This document shows, in pieces, positions 60,372 to 64,000 of a stretch of DNA of 64,000 nt (position 1 is its first letter; each line of letters begins with the position of its first letter). The notes under the pieces are model-generated. The model had not been told where the DNA came from, did not search any database, and worked only from the letters and a program-made list of their open reading frames with translations. The position numbers were made by a program, and so were the translations under genes. Source of the stretch: Ramlibacter sp. (GTDB lineage Bacteria; Pseudomonadota; Gammaproteobacteria; Burkholderiales; Burkholderiaceae_C); contig JADJPY010000001.1 in assembly GCA_016713005.1 (NCBI GenBank), positions 558,001-622,000 on the forward strand, written 5' to 3'.

Positions 60372-61151
60372 TCAGGGGTTGGCCGCCACCGGCGTGCCAG
60401 CCCCGAACTTGAGGTGCCCCACATAGACCAGCGGCTGGTGGATGCGCACCGAGGAGACATCGCCCTCGCGCATGTGCAGCAGGTCTGCGGGGCTCACCAG
60501 CCGCGGGTCGGCGTCGGTGAGCGGCACGCCCGCGCGGCGGTAGGCCTCCAGCACGAACTGCGAACAGAAGAACTGGTCGTTGCGCCCCAGCCCCAGCTGG
60601 ATGGAAGCGATGCCGCGGATGCAGAAATCGCGCACCAGCGGCGGCACCAGGGGGAGCTCGCACACCTTGCGCTCCAGCGTGAAGGGCGCCTGCAGCAGCA
60701 CCCCCACATAGTTGTACTTGCGCCCCGCGTGCTCGCGGAAGAAATCATCCATCAGCGCCACATGCTGGCGCGCAATGCCCGGGTGGCGGAAAGCCACCAC
60801 CGCGTGCTCCTCGTCGATCATGGCCTGCAGCGGGCGCTCGCGGATGCCTTCGCCCACGGCCTCCACCACACGCTGGTCGCCCAGGTACAGCGAGGCGTGG
60901 CTCACCGGCGCCATCGTCAGCACCTGGATGCCCACCGCCACGCCCGAGCGGCCGGACGACAGCAGGATGTCGCCGGGCCGCAAATCGCCCGCCTGCACGA
61001 TCTGCCCGCCGTTGGCCGGGCTCAGCGCCGCCTGCTGGATGGACAGCTTGGGCGCGCCGCGGGCTTCGTCGTGCTGCAGGCTGGTGGCGCAGCCGGCCAG
61101 CATGAGGGCCGTGAAGCCGGAGAAAAGGCAGCCGAGAAGGTGCAGGCGCAT
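60372..61151 (-). CDS. YiiX/YaeF-type NlpC/P60-like lipoprotein
   Basis: A 259-residue lipoprotein (lipobox MLAGC near residue 21) with a permuted papain-like amidase domain, family C92. The catalytic cysteine is in NDQFFCSQFVLEAYRRAGVP and the histidine in VSHASLYLGDQRVVEAVGEG, in the reversed order expected of this family. Substrates are unproven; cell-wall peptides or acylated proteins are suggested. I start at ATG 61151; the ATG at 61166 lies next to repeat copy M. Copy M begins eight bases upstream of the chosen start. Confidence 0.82.
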   Translation of the reverse strand: MRLHLLGCLFSGFTALMLAGCATSLQHDEARGAPKLSIQQAALSPANGGQIVQAGDLRPGDILLSSGRSGVAVGIQVLTMAPVSHASLYLGDQRVVEAVGEGIRERPLQAMIDEEHAVVAFRHPGIARQHVALMDDFFREHAGRKYNYVGVLLQAPFTLERKVCELPLVPPLVRDFCIRGIASIQLGLGRNDQFFCSQFVLEAYRRAGVPLTDADPRLVSPADLLHMREGDVSSVRIHQPLVYVGHLKFGAGTPVAANP

Positions 61152-61158
61152 GGTGTTT

Positions 61159-61236
61159 GCTATCAAATCAGTAGCGGTTTAGCAAGATCGGACGGGGGCT
61201 GGAGGCTGATTTTGCTTGAAAATTTGGTTGGGAGGC
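61159..61236 (+). repeat. Gene-invading repeat, copy M (5' of the YiiX-like gene)
   Basis: GCTATCAAATCAGTAGCGGT, TTAGCAAGATCGGAC, GGGGGCTGGAGGCTGATTTT, then GCTTGAAAATTTGGTTGGG. The tail matches the tail of copy N (GCTTCATAATTAGATTGGG), which shows that the element is at least 75 bp long. Confidence 0.85.
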
Positions 61237-61362
61237 GATTTGGGCGGGTGAGCAGGGTTTGCGAGGGCTTTCGCGGACCGGAAAGCAGCGGGCAGCCGAG
61301 ATAAAGCGGATATAAATCAAGCATCTTTGCAACTTTCATGGAAGCGAAAATGACGCGTGACC

Positions 61363-61797
61363 ATGTTGTTCAAGAGCCAGGGTTCAATTCCATATCTCGT
61401 TAAATCGCTTGTGACCATCAACGAATCCCACCTCCGAAAGGCACGTGCTGCGCTTGAGCGCAGTTGGTCGGCGGAGACTAGCGTTTGTTTTTCTCCGAGC
61501 GCGTGTCCGTCGTATGGCCAATGCGCACAGACGGCCATCGTGATTCAGGAGACTTTCGGCGGTGAAATCCTCCGGACGACTGGCTGGCACGGGACCGGGA
61601 ATCATTTCTACAACCGTATCGCTGGCGCGCGTGTTGATTTGACTGCGGATCAATTCACGATGCCAAACTACTCGTATGACCTCAAGTACGAAGACTGTCA
61701 ATCGAACGCAACGGAGGCGGCAAGTGAGTGCCTTCCTGGACAAGTCGACGCCCTGCGCCGAGCATTCCTTGCGGCGCTCAATGAAGACGCGATTTAA
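61363..61797 (+). CDS. YunG-like protein
   Basis: A 144-residue protein resembling the YunG family. The recognisable blocks are ALERSWSAETSVCFSPS, YGQCAQTAIVIQETFGGEIL, GNHFYNRIAGARVDLTADQF. The invariant Cys in GQCA and the His in GNHFYN suggest a cysteine-hydrolase-like site, but no activity is established. Start choice is uncertain: ATG 61363, GTG 61357 or a later GTG near 61410; none has a strong ribosome-binding site. It is lower in GC than the flanking genes. Confidence 0.6.
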   Translation: MLFKSQGSIPYLVKSLVTINESHLRKARAALERSWSAETSVCFSPSACPSYGQCAQTAIVIQETFGGEILRTTGWHGTGNHFYNRIAGARVDLTADQFTMPNYSYDLKYEDCQSNATEAASECLPGQVDALRRAFLAALNEDAI

Positions 61798-61881
61798 CAT
61801 GTCGATCGACTCGGACTCACTACTGCAGAGCTGCGGTTTCGCCGCGTGTGTTGTAGTGCGATCATCTTCGTAAGGCTTACA

Positions 61882-62235
61882 GTGAGCAGTAACCCGTCCC
61901 CTCAGCGCCCGACCGAGCATGTCACCCTGGGCCGTTCGCCGACAGAACTCGGTCATCCAAGGCGCAAGGTGAAGCTCGCGCTTTTCGCGGCAGCCCTCAC
62001 TCTCCAGTTCGTCGCTCTGTACTTCATAGTCCCCAAGCTGCTGGCCCAAGTCTCAGGGGAGGACTTACACACCTTCATGCTTGTATCGATGGGGTTGCTA
62101 TTTATCCCCCTGATTGTTCCACTTCTCTTCGCTGGGTTAGTCATGGCTGGGCTCGCGTACTTGCCCGTTTGGAGCTACGTGTCCTGGCACAGACGCAAGC
62201 GAGAGCTCTTGCAGGTTGACGAGGAGCAGGGGTGA
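61882..62235 (+). CDS. Small two-helix membrane protein, unknown
   Basis: A 117-residue protein with two hydrophobic helices (KLALFAAALTLQFVALYFIV and FIPLIVPLLFAGLVMAGLAY) and charged ends. GTG 61882 follows AAGG by six bases. I recognise no family. It sits between the YunG-like and GNAT genes with moderately long gaps that contain imperfect inverted repeats. Confidence 0.5.
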   Translation: MSSNPSPQRPTEHVTLGRSPTELGHPRRKVKLALFAAALTLQFVALYFIVPKLLAQVSGEDLHTFMLVSMGLLFIPLIVPLLFAGLVMAGLAYLPVWSYVSWHRRKRELLQVDEEQG

Positions 62236-62353
62236 ATCCCCACAAGCTGATCGGGGCACTGCACGGCACGCACATCGGGCAGCCATTTCGCTCTTTGCCC
62301 GTTCTGTGCTGCCGCAGCGTGACGATTGCCGCCATCGTTAGCCCGCATAGCTC

Positions 62354-62857
62354 ATGCTGGTAAGCGCTCTCACCGCCCAGGACGCACCGCGCTATCGAGC
62401 GCTCATGCTGCACGCCTACGAAGCTGCGGCTGACGCGTTCACATCCACGGCGGAGGAGCGGGCGACGGAGCCAGAGTCGTGGTGGGTGAGGCGGATCGCG
62501 GATCCTTCTGGGCTGAGCGTTGCCTTTGGCGCCTTTGAAGGCGGAGAACTGATTGGAGCGGTGACTGTGGAGTTCACGGCCAAGCCCAAGACGAAGCACA
62601 AGGCTCACCTTGTCGGGATGTTCGTCTGCGAGTCGGCCAGGGGGCTCGGTGCAGGTAAGGCACTCGTTAGTGCCGCCCTGGATGCGGCACGGACGCGAGC
62701 GGGCGTCAGGGTTGTCACACTGACAGTGACTGAAGGCAATGCCCCCGCCACGCGGCTTTATGAGTCATGTGGCTTCAAAACCTTTGGCGTGGAGCCCATG
62801 GCCATCGTTACACCAAGCGGCATGAAGTCTAAGATCCATATGTGGCTGCCCATTTGA
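62354..62857 (+). CDS. GNAT family N-acetyltransferase
   Basis: A 167-residue acetyltransferase. The acetyl-CoA loop is VGMFVCESARGLGAGKALVS and a later block is LTVTEGNAPATRLYESCGFK. The N terminus LVSALTAQDAPRYRALMLHA is typical. The substrate is unknown. It lies in a short run of accessory ORFs and starts 13 bases after a GTTAGCC sequence. Confidence 0.85.
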   Translation: MLVSALTAQDAPRYRALMLHAYEAAADAFTSTAEERATEPESWWVRRIADPSGLSVAFGAFEGGELIGAVTVEFTAKPKTKHKAHLVGMFVCESARGLGAGKALVSAALDAARTRAGVRVVTLTVTEGNAPATRLYESCGFKTFGVEPMAIVTPSGMKSKIHMWLPI

Positions 62858-62879
62858 GATCCGTCCGCCTCTTAACACC

Positions 62880-63935
62880 ATGCCCCGCACCCGAGACCTC
62901 CGCTTCCTGCTGATCGGCTTTCTGCCGCTGCTGGCGCTGCTCAACGTCAGCTTTGGCGGGGTGGCCGCGGCGCTGTGGACGGTGGGCATCTGGGCGGTGG
63001 TGGCGGGGGTTGACGCCTTCTGGCCGGGGGCGCAGCGCTCGCCGCCGCCGGCGGATGCGCCGCAGGGCTGGCTGGTGGGGGTGCTGCGGGTGTATGCCGT
63101 GCTGCAGATCGTGCTGATCGCCGCCGGGCTGCTGGCCGCCCGCGACGCGCGCTGGCTGGACGTGGCCTTGCTGGCCGGGGCGGTGGGTTTTGTCACCGGC
63201 GCGCAGGGCATCACCTTTGCGCACGAGCTGGGGCATTCGCGCTCGCGGCTGGACCGCGCGCTGGCCTGGCTGCTGATGACCAGCGTGGCGTACCCGCACT
63301 TCATGGTGGAGCACTACCGCGGCCACCACCCGCGCGCCGCCACGCACGACGACCCCGCCAGCGCGCGCCGGGGCGAGAGCCTGTGGCGCTTTTTGCCGCG
63401 CACGCTGGCCGGCAGCCTGCGCCACGCCTGGCAGCTGGAGGCCGCGCAACTGCGCCAGCTGCAGCGCGGCTGGGCCGCCAGCCCGCTGTTGTGGAGCAGC
63501 CTGGCCGTGCTGGGCGTGTCTGCCGCGCTGCTGGCCTGGGGCGGGGCGCGGGCGCTGGTCTTCTGGTGGCTGCAGTCGGCCGTGGCCGTGCTGCTGCTGG
63601 AGACGGTGAACTACATCGAGCACTACGGCCTGCAGCGCGCCACGCTGCCCGGCGGCCAGCGCGAGCCCTTTGCCGTGGGGCATGCGTGGAACGCCGACCA
63701 CGTCGTCTCCAACAGCCTGCTGGCCAACCTGCAGCGCCACTCCGACCACCACATGCACGCCTGGAAGCCGTTTGACACCCTGCAAGCCCTGCCCGGCCCG
63801 CAACTGCCCACCGGCTACGCCGGCTGCCTGCTGCTGGCCGCCGTGCCCCCGCTGTGGTTTGGATTGATGCATCCGCGGCTGGAAGAGTGGTCGGCGGGGG
63901 AGCGGGGTGAGGCCGAGGTGCTATCAAATTTGTAG
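62880..63935 (+). CDS. AlkB-like membrane fatty-acid desaturase/alkane hydroxylase
   Basis: A 351-residue integral membrane di-iron protein. Its histidine boxes are ITFAHELGHS, VEHYRGHHPRAATHDDP, NYIEHYGL and LQRHSDHHMH, the arrangement of AlkB-type alkane 1-monooxygenases. NYIEHYGLQR is the AlkB signature. It probably hydroxylates alkyl chains, but the substrate needs testing, and no rubredoxin gene is adjacent. The last codons and the TAG stop (LSNL, stop) are encoded by repeat copy N, which fixes the C terminus. Confidence 0.88.
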   Translation: MPRTRDLRFLLIGFLPLLALLNVSFGGVAAALWTVGIWAVVAGVDAFWPGAQRSPPPADAPQGWLVGVLRVYAVLQIVLIAAGLLAARDARWLDVALLAGAVGFVTGAQGITFAHELGHSRSRLDRALAWLLMTSVAYPHFMVEHYRGHHPRAATHDDPASARRGESLWRFLPRTLAGSLRHAWQLEAAQLRQLQRGWAASPLLWSSLAVLGVSAALLAWGGARALVFWWLQSAVAVLLLETVNYIEHYGLQRATLPGGQREPFAVGHAWNADHVVSNSLLANLQRHSDHHMHAWKPFDTLQALPGPQLPTGYAGCLLLAAVPPLWFGLMHPRLEEWSAGERGEAEVLSNL

Positions 63936-63994
63936 TGGGTCAGATAGGGTGGGTGCGGGCTGCGGGCGGATTTGGCTTCATAATTAGATTGGGA
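63920..63994 (+). repeat. Gene-invading repeat, copy N (3' end of the alkB-like gene)
   Basis: GCTATCAAATTTGTAGTGGG, TCAGATAGGGTGGGT, GCGGGCTGCGGGCGGATTTG, then GCTTCATAATTAGATTGGG. Its TAG at 63933-63935 is the stop codon of the hydroxylase gene. Confidence 0.85.
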
Positions 63995-64000
63995 GGCAGT

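Overview
This is a 64-kb piece of a high-GC betaproteobacterial chromosome. It most likely comes from the Comamonadaceae (Acidovorax/Rhodoferax/Polaromonas relatives). The evidence is gene order: exbB-exbD-lpxK-trm112-kdsB-adk, yebC-purD-(acyltransferase)-hemF-nadD-rsfS-rlmH-maf-rng, and dapC-dapD-pilU-dapE-prmB-purM are clusters typical of that group, and the proteins read as Burkholderiales orthologues. Most of the window is housekeeping.

Layout. 1-4.4 kb: a partial 2-hydroxyacid dehydrogenase, a DUF1993 protein, lexA with two tandem LexA boxes facing an asparaginase gene, and a DUF6644/DUF6152 pair. 4.4-10.2 kb: adk, kdsB, Trm112-like, lpxK, exbD and exbB (all minus), divergent from xseA. 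10.2-18.9 kb: sodB, a DUF192 protein, a Lys/Ala-rich exported protein, two unrelated isocitrate dehydrogenases side by side, a cold-shock protein and clpS-clpA. 19.0-27.0 kb: a seven-gene minus-strand metal-efflux operon (CDF transporter, CzcI-like protein, TolC-like channel, His-rich adaptor, RND pump, two exported proteins) behind a MerR-type promoter. 27.1-31.7 kb: an RlmN-like radical-SAM enzyme, DUF1499, a second YebC-family protein, upp and a HerA-like ATPase. 31.7-39.2 kb: the purD-rng cluster. 39.2-42.2 kb: a visibly AT-richer accessory island encoding an exported protein with two TonB C-terminal domains and an exported ankyrin protein. 42.2-50.2 kb: a membrane protein, GNAT, msbA, tolB-pal-cpoB, a YeeE/YedE sulfur transporter, tcdA and tRNA-Lys. 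50.2-59.6 kb: small membrane proteins, an ABC-F protein, purM, prmB and the lysine/diaminopimelate genes with pilU. 59.6-64 kb: a repeat-rich stretch, lipoproteins, a small run of accessory ORFs and an AlkB-like membrane hydroxylase.

The most striking content is not a gene. About 15 copies of a 55-80-bp interspersed repeat are scattered through the window. Each begins with a small palindrome (GCTAT, 7 nt, ATAGC) followed by a GC-rich block. Many copies sit in frame inside conserved genes (asparaginase, xseA, nadD, prmB, dapE, lpxK, a post-lexA gene). Others form the 3' ends of genes (upp, the RlmN-like gene, the alkB-like gene), and one makes up most of a signal peptide. This resembles the gene-invading palindromic elements of Rickettsia, but the sequence is unrelated. 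Two nearly identical copies in the same orientation bracket the metal-efflux operon. A second repeat family has a hairpin whose stem changes sequence between copies while staying paired.

Three conserved genes (tolB, tcdA, dapC) carry single frameshifts, each at a homopolymer run. This pattern points to sequencing error rather than gene loss.
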